Shown one piece after another: positions 25,962-39,760 of a stretch of 64,000 nucleotides of DNA. Each line of letters begins with the position of its first letter. Position 1 is the first letter of the stretch. Both the position numbers and the translations under genes were made by a program. The notes under the pieces were generated by a model that saw nothing but the letters and a program-made list of their open reading frames with translations, had not been told where the DNA came from and made no database searches. The DNA lies in contig JASJZC010000007.1 of the NCBI GenBank assembly GCA_037178855.1, positions 868,001 to 932,000 on the forward strand, written 5' to 3'. The DNA comes from Oscheius sp. JU75. Its lineage: Eukaryota > Nematoda > Chromadorea > Rhabditida > Rhabditidae.

Positions 25962-28261
25962 ATGACGGCTGTCAATGTTGCCAAGCAGAAGTAAGTTTTT
26001 TAAATTACTTAATAACAGGTTTGTTTTAGGGTTGCAGAAGGAGAACCAAAAACAGAATGGTTTTCGCTCTGTATCGCCAGTTCTCTCACATTCTTGGCAG
26101 CTCTACAGTTTACAGTCTATTTTGCATCGTTATGGCCCTACTTGTTACAAGTTGTCTCATGCTTTTTTTTTGCTTTGAATACAAAGTTCAGTTGCAACCA
26201 GACGCCACTGAATCCTTCTTTGGATGGATTAATGCAATGTATAGTTTGGGTCAAGCTATTATGTGCCCAATTTTCGGTTACGTGGCCAACAGAATGGGAC
26301 AGAATCGGATACCAATCATTTTTGGGTGAGCCTTTCTTCTAAGAATAGGCCGGAAAAGCCGGAGAGTTTGTTATAGGACCCAAACCTTATAAAAATTGAT
26401 TAGAATCACTCGAGGACGAGAAGGAGATTCTCTTTAATGAAGACCTCTTTAATGAAGAGTATTTGTTTCAGTGTTATAATTATGCTTATTGGCAACGTCA
26501 TTTACCTGGGATCACCTCTTGGAATTCTGGAGCCGAAATGGACAATGCTTGCAGCAAGATCTGTAACAGGCGTTGGAGCAGGTGAAACCACCTCATTCTT
26601 GGAGAAACGATTGAACTAGGGGTCATAACAGTCCTAAGAAACTACGCCGTTGTCGGAAGTACACCAGCAGATCGTTCTAGAGCGATTTCCTTAAACATGG
26701 GTGCCTTTTCAATGGGTCTCACACTTGGTCCGGCTGTCCAAATGCTTCTCTCACCGCTCGGTTATCCAGGCTACAATATCATGGGGAGATTGAACCTAGA
26801 CATGTACACAGGTAACAAGATTTTTTTGAACTGGTTAAATATTTAGTTTCAGCACCAGCAGTTCTTGGTATTGTCATGAACGGAGTTTCTATGGTTATGG
26901 TTGTTTTCTGCTTCAGAGAGTCCAATGTTGGCTTGCAAAAGAAGATTGAGACTGAGAATGGTATGCTGTGTAACTGATTCTTAATGTTTAGACATTCAGA
27001 ATCTCACGCCAGGTTCTATGCTCTGCCATCCTACGATAAAATTGCATTAATGATCTGCATCGCTTGCAGATTCTGTCAGATGTTTGTCATTACCAACCTT
27101 GAAGTGTGAGTAATTGGCTTAACTGCGAACTTCGCCCTGCTTGATTTCCACGGGCCGCAAAACTTTTCGCTTTTGATTAGAGGATTATAAGCGTTTACTA
27201 ACGCATTAGTTTAATCTGTATGATGCGTTTTGTAAGCCTTCTTTCTCAGTGCTGTGACACTCTTGACGATCATTCAGTGTTGGACCACCTTTGACCATGA
27301 CAATGTTCAATTGGAACAAGGCAGAGACCGTTTGGTACAACTCCGTCATGCACTCTGGTTTTGGAGCAATCGGCTTGTTTATCTACAGTCTGGATATCAT
27401 CTTCAACTTTGGAAAACGGTAAAGCTACCCCAGACTTCCATTTTACCAATTTTAGGATAAACCACCGAGTTGGAGTCATAGTTGGACTGCTGATGCTACT
27501 CTTTTACCACATTCTAACCTTCCCTTGGTGGGGACTATCTGGCGAAATCACCTATCAACAAGAATGTAGATCTTTTGTAGCATCATAGAAATCAGAGTTA
27601 AGTTATTGAAGTAAATGGCACCATGATCAGGAATCCTGAACCTTTGGGCTGTCGACCTTCATTTGAATGGTGAGTTCGAGTCGTGCATAAAAATCTAGTT
27701 TTTCGCGACCGTAGAAGGTTGTGCAGTGATTATAATTGTAGTCAGCACCTGTTTGTAAAAATAGACTACAATGCACACAGACCTTATGAGATATTTTGGT
27801 GCATCTTTGCTCTGCTTGATATGAAGGACTATAATGCAAAACTTTAGGTGTAAAGACGTCCCACCGATCAACAAATGGATCTACATCATTTCTTACATTG
27901 TCATTTGTGGACCAGCGTTTTCTCTAATCACTGTTAGCATGAATACAGTGTTCTCGAAAATCATAGGGCCCCGAAATCAAGTTAGCCCTCAAAACTTCGT
28001 CAGATAATTGCTTAGGGAACATTAACAGGCCTCTTACTACTATCCGGCTGTGTGGCAAGGATTGTCGGACCAATTTTCGTATCCAGTCTCTTCCAACTCT
28101 ACGGACCAAGACCGTCCTGGTTCGTAGAGATGGTTCTTGCGGGAGGAGTCGCCTTATTGTGGATTGTATTCTACAAGCGAATGGTGCCTCTAAAACTGGC
28201 TGACAACTACTCGGCGGGTGAAGTGTACAAAAATAAACACGGCAGTGTTTATAAACTTTGA
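25962..28261 (+). CDS. MFS transporter, MFSD8/CLN7-like
   Basis: A multi-exon gene starting MTAVNVAKQK. Readable blocks follow the family order: LWPYLLQLQPDATESFFGW and INAMYSLGQAIMCPIFGYVA (TM1-2), RSVTGVGA then VLRNYA and PADRSRAISLNMGAFSMGL, ALPSYDKIALM and CRFCQMFVITNLEVVGPP, MTMFNWNKAETVWYNSVMHS, and near the end FSKIIGPRNQGTLTGLLLLS then GCVARIVGP. These match my memory of nematode MFSD8 (CLN7) homologues, multi-spanning transporters of lysosomal or plasma membranes; the substrate is not certain. The GPRNQ|GT joint uses a CTTAG acceptor about 10 nt before a CAG. One joint near 26962 needs a GTGTAA donor to stay open. The stop overlaps an AATAAA signal (28261-28266). Confidence 0.85.
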
Positions 28262-28711
28262 ATAAATGTTATTGCTAATGATAATAAAATTGAATCGTTT
28301 TACTTCTTTATAGTCTTTGAAAAAGACTCTACTGCCATTCGCATACCAAAAATTTATTACACATTTTAACAGGGGTAGGCTGATACAAGACGTATTTGGA
28401 GGTGTGACCAGTTCTACCAGGAGGATCAAATTATGAAATGTTATGTTGAATCACAGACTGAAAACGTTGGAGATCGTTGTATGTGAAAACTAGAATTAGA
28501 GCGACTATGACTGAAATCGTTTCACAGGAAGGAAGGGATACCGGACAATGAAGACCAGAAAATGATTAGAATTTGGAAATAAAATAAATTTGAAATATTG
28601 GAAACCAATACGTGTTGCAGCTAGAAACAGAATGTACTACAAAATAGTGATCATGCAACCACAAAAACTTTCACAAACATGCTCAGGATGGCGGATATCA
28701 GGACAAACAGT
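28262..28711. other. convergent 3' spacer
   Basis: 3' UTR space between the transporter (+) and the next gene (-). AATAAA-like signals occur on both strands (28261 on +). No gene. Confidence 0.5.
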
Positions 28712-30243
28712 CTACAATCCTAGGGGAGCACCGTAAAAAGAAAGTCCAGAGAAAACCTGAGGATCCATTACTATTCCGTGGAAGGAAGGTCCTTCAGCTG
28801 TGGCATCTGGCTTCATCAGGGTGAGCAGTGCCGGGACGAAGCGGATTTCCTCCAACAAACCGTTGTTTTCGCTGTAAAGAAGAATACAAAAAATATAAAT
28901 ATTTCAACAAAACGGACGGAGAGGAATACGAAACAAACGCTGAAGTACGACACACAGCTTACGAGGCAAGAGCAGCTTCCCGACGGAGAGCCATGGTTCG
29001 GCGGTTCATTTGCAACTGCATCACGTCGAATAAGATCCGGTAATTTTGCCTCATGTGTAACTGAAAGCTATCAATTAGCAAACAGCATGCCTCTCTCTTC
29101 GCTAATGACCAACCTTCATGCCGTTATGAATCGAGAGCAAGTAGCGGAAACTCTGCCAGTTGAGGGCTCTTTTCTGCCAATTAGAGACCAGAGCTCCTTT
29201 TGGGAATCCAACATATCCTGCCATAATGTACTTAAAGAGTTCGTAGTAGCAACAAGACTGTAAGATCTCTCTGTGAGCTAATATCTTTTGCAGATACGTC
29301 AGACCATCGAAAATGGCCTTCTCCTGAAAGTTTAGCAAATTAAAAACGCTAGATCGAAAAAGACTACCTGGAAATCATCGATACTCCCGTGCTTCATGTG
29401 AGCAATATTAAACATGGTGTTCAGATTGTAGCGACGGCCATTGATCTGAATATAGTCTCCTTCCATATTGGTGGCAAGCATAAAGAAAGCCATAAAGGGA
29501 GCAGAGTCTGTAAATATGTAATCGTGCAAGTTCCTCTATCATCACTTTTATCTCCCATGCATCTATTTTATGCGCAAATTCCCTATTTCTGTAATCTCCC
29601 AATGTGCTGCTTCTCTTACCAAGCTGTTGACATCTGTTCTTGGTACTTCGGTCAAAATTTCAGTCAAAACTGCTTTGAAAGGATTATTGTTTGTTTCTAT
29701 GTTCCTTTCTCTTTTGATTATTTTCTCAGGCACACCACCAATTAGAGCAAAACTCACATCGAACAACTTTGATCCATTCACTCTCAGACAGCAGTTTCTG
29801 CCACTCATGCTCTCTCACTTCAACAAAGTAATCGTGGATGTCTCGGAACAGAGGGTTGACTATGTCCATGATGGCGTTGATCATTTCCTCTTGAGTCTAA
29901 AGATATCTCTGTTTCAGAAAGGAGAAAAATTACAGTATTTTCATCCATGTAGACCTCCTCCCAATGACCGCGAGTGTTGAAGAATTCGCTGAAACAGGAT
30001 TTCAGACGATTAACTTGTCGAATTCCACCAAAGTTGGCTGAATTTTGATTTCTTTGAAACAAAGAATAGTTACGTTGTTCAATCCCAGGTATTTCAAGCC
30101 TTGCTTCAGTCTCAGAGTCCGTTTCTTCACCACCTTTGTATGATTCTGAATATTTGCTATTAGCTTGTTTCTTGCCAAACGAAAACTGAACGACACTCAC
30201 TTGGATTCTCGCCGAAGTCATCATCTTCGCTGCTGATCTCCAT
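28712..30243 (-). CDS. unrecognised helical protein, about 330 aa
   Basis: Start at 30243 (MEISSEDDDFGENPK) just after a TTTTCAG acceptor, then exons near 30149-30090, 30054-29944, 29900-29752, 29510-29369, 29321-29117, 29056-28964 and 28874-28712, all phase-consistent. Recognisable stretches: GIRQVNRLKSCFSEFFNTRG, MINAIMDIVNPLFRDIHDYF, YIQINGRRYNLNTMFNIAHM, REILQSCCYYELFKYIMAGY, RYLLSIHNGMKLHMRQNYRI and NGLLEEIRFVPALLTLM. It is mostly helical with no signal peptide or membrane span, so probably intracellular. I could not assign a family. It starts about 270 bp after the stop of the MIOS-like gene on the same strand, the spacing of nematode operons, so co-transcription is possible. Confidence 0.65.
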
Positions 30244-30513
30244 CTTTTACCTGAAAACTGCTTTAAAAGTTTTACTAAAACAATTAAGTAAAGGCTGACA
30301 CGACAGCATGTTTCGAGCAAAAGAAAAACTACAAACATTTTTTCATTAAATCTCAACATGATGGCTTGGGCAAGTCTCGTAAGATACGAAATCACAGGAT
30401 TAAGTGATATTTTGTCAAAGTGAGCTATTTGGTAACGGGGAATCTTAAGGCTGTGGCACTTATAGTTAAAGCATGCAACAAAATAATTATCTAGAAAATA
30501 TACGAAACAAAGT

Positions 30514-33500
30514 TTAGGAGTTATCTTGACTTTCGTAGACTTCGACGTGTTCTGTATACCATTCCTTGATATGGGTTGAGTTGAGCTTGCGGTAACAACT
30601 GAAAAAAGAATTTAATTTTCGTGAACTCGTTTTAGGGACGTCGCTTGTTGAAAACTCTAGTGCAAAAACAATAAAAAGACTCACTTGCATTCGCAACCAG
30701 GAGCCGGACAGCAGTCGTACTTTGTGAACCAAAGCTTCAAGTGATGAGCATGTCCGCCGTGATGGCATCTCAGACACATGGACCACTTTTTCCCGATAGG
30801 CTTCTGCGGTAGCTTGGCATATCCAATCTTGTCCTGTAGATGGCAGATGGAGCATCGGAACATTGCCTTTCGACAATGAGGACACGCCACATCAGGATAA
30901 GCTTTTGACTGCAAGACAATTGAAATCTTAGAAACCGGGAGCTAATCTTTGGATACAATTTGGGAATGCCAAGGAATTAGGGTATTTGATGGACTACCGA
31001 GATCTGAATTTCCTGTGAATATTTATGACGACAGAGGGTGTTTTGCTTAGAGATGCATTTCAGATGTTCCTTGTAGAGAAGATTTAGTCACTAACATTCA
31101 CCGTCACGGAGCAAAACTAACTAGTCACATATTGAAAAGAGATCTATTTTTCAGTGAGAAGAAAAATGGACAAGAAGATTAAATAAGAAAGACTGACAGA
31201 TACAGTTCAAAAACAACTGGACGTTCTAAAGACACAATAAAAGGTAAACAGGGACAACATTAGGATCTGACATTTATCTGGGCTCTCTTATTGATATGTG
31301 TCAGAAGAAACGTTGACAGATAGAATAGCTGAAAATGATTGCTTTATATTGTTCATTAGACAAAAATAAAACAGCTAAATTGAAGCTAATTTCCATTCTC
31401 GTTCCCACATTCATGTCACGCTTTTCCCTTCCTCATTGTTTTATTTCATGTCAGAAATGAAAAAAAGTGGAAACACGTTATCGCATCTAGAATTGTGAAA
31501 ATATGCTGTAAAACTGGGTTATGAATGGGCGTTTCCGCTCACAAACCCTCTACACAAACAATATCTTACTGTAATCTGCGTACATAATTGTATTCTGCAC
31601 TGGCATGTCAGCATGCCAAGCTACAAATCGTGTACGCTAGGGTCAGGCAAATGTTATTCCTACTGTAGGTCACCGTATCCTCCTATTCTCATCACGAGAT
31701 AACCCAGTTTCCCAAATTTGTAGTTTGAACTGAATCACGTCTGATGTTCTTCTACGACTTATACGCGTTGAATAATAATAGAATGTTACTGTAAGCAAAC
31801 AAAACTACGGCCCTGAAAGCTGTAATTTCTAAGAAAGTTGACAGGGAAGATTGCTACTCGTTTGCGTAATAGACCCTTCAGCGAAAGCACAACCGTTTAT
31901 GATAAACGTAAACATAGATTATTAAAATATTTGAGGCTAGGAGGATAAGTACCTTATTGATTGAAAGAGTTTACTGCATGTAAAAAAACTCACGACGGTA
32001 TCCGGGCAAATCATACTTCCGTTAACATCGTTTGCTCCAAAGTTCGGATCAATGGCGACCTCATCGGGATCTTTCTTGCGTTTTTTGTTCTTTTTCTCTT
32101 CCAACTTCTTCTCTTCTTCTTCGTCAAACTTTTTACGGAGAACTTTGCCTTGTGCACGGGAGACGCCACAGTACTGGCAGATTGGGACTATCTGAAGTTG
32201 TAATTTCTTCATCTAGAATTATTTTGAACTATACCTTGGTCGCATGATAGAACGGGATCAGACTTCTACAACCAGCTAGAGTAGCCATTCGCCACCGCAA
32301 AAATGAAGTGTTTTCATAGCGAAATGTCTCGCAACCGATGGTAGGAATCTCCTCTAATATGTAATCCTTAGTCTTGCCGTCTAGTGTTAGAAGAAAGTCG
32401 AAGTACTTGTACACGGCTCGCTTGCAAATGTCGTAAAGCAGTTCCCTACAGAATTATGGGTTGTTAAGGGTGTGAACATTTTAATATCCTTACATTGACA
32501 GAGTTGAAGGAATGTTATACCGTGGAAAGACCTCGTCGAGATGGTGAGTAGGCGGTAGACGACCGTTTTCATGAAGCCAGGCGAAGAGACGAGCCGCACC
32601 GCCAGGGGTTTCTAAAATAGATGCCCTTTGCTTCTCATTCAGGTTTCGAAAAAGCCAAAGAAAATGGATATTGTAACTGACAATTGTTGTTTATCACCGC
32701 TGTCAGAGATATTTTGGCTGGCAAAATTTTACACCTTCGCCACAAATCCTAAGCAAATGGATGCACTTGTCCTTACCAAATTTCTCAGCAAGTTAAAAAA
32801 GACCTCACCTTTCTTCCACAACTTGACCAGTTTGTTCAATGGATGTTCTGGATCGTCCATAGAGTAGTTCTCAAAGCTGTTGACAGAGAACGTATCCGGT
32901 CTCTCAGACAGTTTGAAAAGTTCATCCGGCATGTCGGCTGTTTTGAACTCAGGGTCGATGAAAAGTGGCTTTTCCAGGTCCGGGTCTTGGTAGGCCAGTA
33001 TCTCGTGCTGAATTGAATCTAAGAAGAAAATCAGAAAAACATACCAGAGTGAAATGATACCAGTCGTCTTCCTCAAAAGCTCTTGCAGAGAGCAAAATGT
33101 GAGCAACTTCTTGGAAGTCATTCGTTTCAGCCAATTGCTCGGCAAGAACGGCCAATGTGTCGTGATGACGACCAACTCCGATGTACGGCAGACGATCGAG
33201 ACCTTTGGCGGCTTTGAAGAACTTCCGGAGAGCAGAGTAGAGAGTATGGGTGGTGGTTGTACGGACAAGGTAGAGAAGTTTGTAACGCAGCGGAAGGTTC
33301 TAAAAACTGATTTGTTAACTTTAACGTTCAAGATATGAACAGGTTTGTATTTGCAAAATAGTCTAAAAACCTAAGGTTTCTTCAGAAAATTCTGTACCAA
33401 AAGCAAATAGAAAATAGTCCACTCTCACCGGAAGGTCCATGACGAGTCTGTAGAAATCTCCGGGCTGTCCATCTTCCATAACTTCTTGCTTCAGAGTCAT

Positions 33501-36500
33501 CAGAATCGGCACCAGAACCACATGCTTTTCCAGAAAGCCAGCAAACATTCCACATATATCCTCAACATTGTTTTCGAACTTGTAACGTTCCATCGGGCAG
33601 AGTTCTGTATTGTGGCGGGTAACTTCCGTAAAGTCGACGAAGCTGTAAATTGAAAAAAAGAACACCAAACGAACATACTCAATGCAGAGGTCAATGAGTC
33701 TATTCAAAAATCTGTTGGTCATACGAGGATTCTCTGGGATTTGATCTGGGTCTCTCACTTCTTCCTTCATGTTGAACATGAACATGTACAACTCTTCGAC
33801 GAGCTGAAAACAAATTTTATGAAGAAGGCGAAAAACATTTTACTTCGAGAAAAGTGTTGAAACGTCCTTGGAACAATGCAATGTACATACAACTGTAGAA
33901 CTCTCCTTCTTTTCTCGGCCTCTCTAGCATCATGTCAGGAAAGTCTTCGTTTGCGACGCAGTAGGATTTCAGCATTCTCTCCCGGTACGGACCATAGAAA
34001 AGCTTAAATAATTTACTTTTACAAAAATTCTAGTCTCTTTTTTTTTCGTACCCTGGGCAAAAGGAAAGCTTAAAAATAGTACAACTGCAACTTGCCTGGA
34101 CGTGTTTGATTAGAGAGTTGTCCCACGGCATTTGACCAAGTGGTTTTTCTTCATTCACTTCAGTTTCCATCAATTGCAGAAGGCCGGGCAGTCTGAAAGA
34201 TATATTGTTGTAACCAAGGTCAAAGTCGTGAGTAATGACAAGAAAAAAAGAAAACACTCACCCTTTGATCTCAAAATCGAAACCGATTCGGTCCAGAAAT
34301 AGCTCTTCATAGGCTTCATTCGATGGCATGGGCAGTGCAAAGAAGATGTTCAGTCGTGGCCTGTACTGTACCATGTCTATCAGGTCCTCTAGTTCTTTCT
34401 TTGTCAAAGGCTTTTTCTCCTCGACGAATTCGATCCCGTCATCTTCTGTCTTTTCCGTCTTGATCCTATATCGTTCAACACGCTCGGGAACTGGCTCGGC
34501 GGACTGAAAATAAAAGATAATAAGTTAATTGGAAGTAAAGTATTAGGACAAGCACCACCACCACTCACAGCCACGTTTTGTTTCTTAGCTACCGTAGACG
34601 AGTCGATGACAGTGTTGGGGATGGAGGCGTAGGAACTGCCGAGATCCACTTGTACAAGTCTGTTCAGGTTCCTTGCTTGCATCTCGCCTTCTTTTATTTT
34701 TTTCAGTTCCGTCAGTCTTTCGAGCTCTTCTTCCCTATCGAGTCTTGCCTCAATGCGCAGACGATCCCATTCTCTCAAAGTCAGCAGTTCCTTGTATTCT
34801 CCCTTCCATTTTCGTCGGCTTACAATTCTGGAAATTTGAAAGAATAATCTGAGTTGTGAGTACTCTAGTTTTAAGCCTGTCGTTTCTACTGATGGGTCTA
34901 GGTTTTAAACTATCGAAGCTATTTGAATCCGATTTGAAGGGGGTCAGCAGATACAACTATCTCAATAGCCCCCTAGCCTCTACGGAATCGCATACTTAGT
35001 TGCAACTTTTGGTCGGAAAATTAACATGTACTCTTGATTGCCATCTTTTACGATATTCCCGGCTTTTTTGGGTCAGCGCGCTTCGACACTCCAAAGGTAC
35101 TGAAAAAAACTCACAGTTTTTCTGCCTGGTAGTCTTTTTTCTGCATCAAGAACGCCACCATATCATCGTATCCAAACTTCCTGGGCCTTCTCAGGTTCCG
35201 TTCTTCCTCAGCATTCTGCCATTGCTCATCAAGGCTAGAGGTCGTCTTGATCGAATTGCATTTTGATAGGGTCTGCAACGTGGACGGCATTTTCGTCTTC
35301 GGTTCGTCGACATCTAGCTCTTCAAAATTGGAATCTCTTTGGATTACACTTCCATTTTGATCCGTGTAGGGCTCAGGATCTTTAGGTTGCTTGAACTCAG
35401 ATTCCGTTATAGGCCCCTGTGGGTCGGGTTCCACAATGCTAGCCTCTCGAATTGTTGGATCTTCCGGGATGAATTCTTCACTCTCAGGATCTGGAGCCAC
35501 AGCGGGTGGCACAAAGACTTCTTCCCTCAAGATTGTAGGAGATTCTGTAGCCTCTTTAGCCATTTCCACAATCATCACATCCTCGGTCGTCTCTCTTCCC
35601 TGGATCACAACCGGCTTGACCGAGAGATCCAGACTGCATTGAGAAAGAAAAGGAGGTGGCCGGCTTGGAAGACCTTCCATGGAGTCCAAGGAAGCTTCAA
35701 CCAGAGGATCGGCTTCAGAAATGGTCGCCTTCTCGGCGAGAACAATATCTTTCGCCTCTTGGACGTGTCCCGAATTTCCAGGCTTTTTTCTTTCTTCTTC
35801 TTCAATCCTGTATTTTTCAAAGTACTTGTACCTTCGGATTGGAGGAGCTGGGGGTTCGACTTCTTCTAAAAACATTATCTATGGAGGAATGAGAAAATAG
35901 AACTTTTTGTTGCTTCGAAGAAGGGAGAATCTCCAATGATCAAAGGGCTGGGCGGTTTCACTGTTTCAACAACCTCGCCTGTGATTTGCTCTTTCAGGAG
36001 CTGTTGGTCTTCTGGGATTATAGGGGCCTCAATTTCGACAACTGGAGCTTCTGAAATTTATGTTTAATTCTCTGTCTCGCTGCCTGTCTCTTTGCCACTG
36101 AAGACACTCACCTTTAAGCAAAGACGATTCTTCCAACTGTTTTTCCTCCTCATGATGAGCTGATATAACTACTGGAACGAGAGCCTTTGGATTTTCCAAT
36201 TCCTCTGTCAGACACTCTTGTTCTTTGGTCGAAACTTTAGTCATGTCCGTAAGGACTTTCTTTGACTTTGCTTCTCTACCGATATTCATGTCTTTGGGCT
36301 TTCTTGGAGGTTTTGGCCTCTTTACTGATGGCTTCTTTTCCTGCTTTAACATCTGTTGTTCTTCAGCACGAGCCTGTTTCTGTTGTTCAGCCTCTTTCTG
36401 GGCGGCTTTTTCAGCCTTTCTCGCTTTTGCCTCCTCATAAGATTTTTCAATCTCACGCCTTGTTCTCTCATTTGCTTCTCTCCCTGTCATTCTATTTTCC

Positions 36501-39500
36501 GCAGCCAAGGCCTCTATGGTTTTTGGTGGCAACGAGGTCAGATCTGCCAGCCTTCGTAGTGTTCTTGTCTCTTTCGGTATTTTCTGCTTCATCTCTAGTA
36601 CTTTTCTTTCCCATTTTGGTGTCAGCGATTCTTTCTTTACCGGCTCAACAGAAACTTCTCTGGAGGACTCAGGGGTCACGAATGATTGCTCCTTCTTAGG
36701 GGTCTCGATGTCTGGAAAATCTGCTTCCACGGGTGTTTTTGCTGCTTCGTCCTCCGCTGAGCCAGAAATTGGACGGGAACCAAGTGATCCAGATGTGGAA
36801 TGCTCTGAGCTCGGTGGAGTACCATTGGCCCTTTTCTTGAGAGACAATGTTCTCGGAATTTCCGGCTTTACGTTCTTGAGGGATGTGAAGCTCGATATTC
36901 TGCCAGCCATGCTGATCTTCCGGACAGCTTTCTCTTCAGCCACATTTCTTGGACTTCTACCCGACGGAGTGGTGATTTCACGTTCTTTGCCAGCACTCTG
37001 ATTCGATCCGAACAGCCACTTGATGGAACTACCCTCATCGTCGAAATACTGCTCTTTCGGAGTATTCAAGGCATAGTAAGCTCCAGCTTTTCGCCCTTTC
37101 GCTCCAATGGAGATCGGTCTTGAAATTTCACGGCCAGAAGCCGTTGTTGAAGCTTCTTCTGATGTTCCGGTCTGGGTAAGAGATCCACGTTTCTCCATGT
37201 TCATGAACTGGGTCAAAATATCACGTTTGTCTTGAGGAGTTCCCTGTGGAGTTGTTCCAGCCGTTGTAGCAATTGATCCCAACGACGGTGTTCGACCATT
37301 TGAACCTAATGTTATCTTGATACCATCCTGGTCCTCGTCCTCAGGCTTGTTGTGAACTTCTTCGTCCAACAGCTTGTGGAAAGAATCAGTCACAGAATGC
37401 TTCAATTCCGTCGTGTTGTAACCCTCGACCGGCTGGTCTGTCTTTTTGAGTAGATAGTCACTGCCTCGGTTGTAGAAGCTAAACTCGGTCTGACTTGGTA
37501 CCACCGTTGCTTCCTTCTGTAGCTGATAGATAGCCTCATAGGCTTTTTTGACTTTAGCAGCTCGTTCCTTCTTCAATTCTGTCCAGTTCCCAGTGTACTC
37601 TTGGTGAACGTTTTGCAAAAACTCGCTATCTGAAAGCAAACTTAGAAAGGCATTGAGGGGAAGTCTCACTGAATGGTCGTTCCCAAAAGGCGACGCTCTC
37701 GTTCAGCCACAGAAGCCAGTCTTCCTTCTTGTCTCGGCATTGGAGAAGAATTTCAACTAGATCTGAAATCATAATTGGTGCTACTGTCACTACGAATTTC
37801 GGTGCAAAACCTCAATAGTAGACTAAAATTTACCTCGGTGCTTAAGCGACAGTGCTGGCTTCACGCATCTAGTCAGATTTTTGTACGTTCTCTCGGCGAC
37901 TTCGAACGATGTCGAAGCGTAGTAGTCATTAGCACGGAGCTTGGCCAAAGTAGCTTGGAAGTAAGATGACGGGAGCCTTTCTATTTTTGGGGAGGTATTC
38001 TGAAAAATAAGCACCTTAATCTGTTGACTACACTTCTTATGTTCACAAATAACAACTGAATATAGCAAGCAAGAAGGAAGCTTTTTCACATACGCGTCAA
38101 ACTGGCGACTTTGGACCATCACGCACTAAATGGAAAGTGTAATCTTTTCCCAAGAACAATGTGAAAATAGAAGGCACAGATTCACGGCAGAGATTAGAAA
38201 TTGATGCGATAACTTACTGAAACGTAGAGCAGTGGATGGTCCACATTGTTTCTAAGATAAACGACTCCGTAAAGATGAGCGGTAGGAATGGTAAATGCTC
38301 TTATGTTTTCCGTCATCTAAACACTTTTATGTTAGACGACCGGACTTTAGTCCTACCCAGAAGCCGAAAAAGCCGTTCTCGTCCTCATGAAAGCCGTACT
38401 CTTCAGTACTCTCGCACCTCTTCATGTACTCCTGCTCCAGTAAAGCTGAAGAATCAGACATAAAGAAGGACTACTGGTTGGAAACTTACACACGATTGTT
38501 TCTGACAGCGCTTTAGCTGTATCGTACGACATCAGATGTTTCTCAGGGAAGTAAGGAGCAACAATGTCAAGAATTGCCGTTCTGACTTCTTCGTCGATTT
38601 CCAACTTCCTCATTACTTCTTGTGGATCCCAGGAGCCGCAACTATCTCGAAAGTCCTCCCTGAAAATGGTTGTTAATGATTGTGAATACTAGAGGACTCA
38701 GATTTTGTAACAAACATTCTCAGAAAGGAATTTAAAAAATGGCTTGAAATAAAATTCCCTACATACTCACCGTCCGGTATCCTCTTCCAAGTTCTCACCA
38801 TTCTTAGGTATCTCAAAAGCAGTCTTCTCAGATTCTTCAAGCGTTACGGCAGCTCCAAAAATGGTGTCTACTACTTTTTGTCGTAGTATTCTGAAAAAAA
38901 GTCTTAGCATCTTTTGATCTTTGCTATGTTCCCCGAAAAGCAGCCAATGTCGGCAACAGTTTGTTCGGCGAGAAAGCTCTATCGCCTGCTTTCGCTTCAA
39001 ATTTTTTGCATCTGCGCGATGCGGTTCCTGTTGTTATCACAAGAAGTATTTGTACCCTATGACATGCTTTTTGTGCTGTGTGTTCTGTCTTCTTGTCGCG
39101 CTCTTAACACATATGAACTTACAATGCATTCTCCTTGATGTACAAGAATTTGAAAGCACGTTTGCTGTATCTTGGTGCTGCTCTGTTTTTGATGGTCTTG
39201 TCTCCGTCATTACTCTCTTTCTTCAGTTTTTCAGCCATAAACTGTTTACTGTATACAGCTTGCTTTTCCGTCTGTTTTCTGTACTCTTCATATGGAGCCG
39301 GCATAATTTTGTTGACGTAGCTTTCCAAGTCTTCGAATTCTTTTGAATGCTCCTTTTCCAACACCTCGGGTTGGAAAACACCAGAGTTCTCCAGTGAAGC
39401 AGCATCTTTTTGCCTGGAACCCCAAAGTTGGAGATCAGAAAAAAACCCACATTTCACCTTTTGTTGTTTGATTCGTCCTGGGAAACCTTGGATAAGTCAC

Positions 39501-39760
39501 AATTAACGGCAGCTCTTGTTCTTCATTAGCTTGAGCCTTTTCAAATTGTTCTAGGTAGCTGGGAAGATGAATCGGCTCCTCAGAGGATGGATAGCTGTAA
39601 TTTGGCGTAATACATAGTGTTGTTTAATCTACTTTGTGTTCCTAAGTGCTTCAAGCTTGGTGAGAAAGCTCTCTTCGTGGTTTGGCAGATTCCAGAGCGT
39701 TTCCATTGACAGGTTGTAGTGACGCGTTTTTGAGAGATCGAGACGGAGTTGCCCGACGCT
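30514..39760 (-). CDS. MIOS-like GATOR2 subunit: solenoid, long disordered insert and C-terminal zinc fingers
   Basis: The first exon (39760-39633) is entered through a TTTCAG acceptor without its own clear start, so it needs upstream exons. It reads GQLRLDLSKTRHYNLSMETL, resembling the segment after the WD40 part in MIOS. More than a dozen phase-consistent exons follow. Between about 37.6 and 34.6 kb the protein is Lys/Glu/Ser-rich and probably disordered (RKAEKAAQKEAEQQKQARAE). Helical exons follow from 34.5 to 32.2 kb. The end has a zinc module: ICQYCG, ICPD, CPHCRKAMFRCSICHL, CLRCHHGGHAHHLKLWF, CPAPGCEC. Order and spacing match the MIOS C terminus, including its HGGHxxH core. GATOR2 acts at the lysosome to relay amino-acid supply to TORC1. 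It is far longer than usual MIOS (about 875 aa). Confidence 0.65.

Noticed and set aside
35339-37001. Plus-strand frames of 145-176 codons
   Set aside because: Antisense to the Lys/Glu/Ser-rich exons of the MIOS-like gene; Phe/Ser/Leu-rich with no domain.
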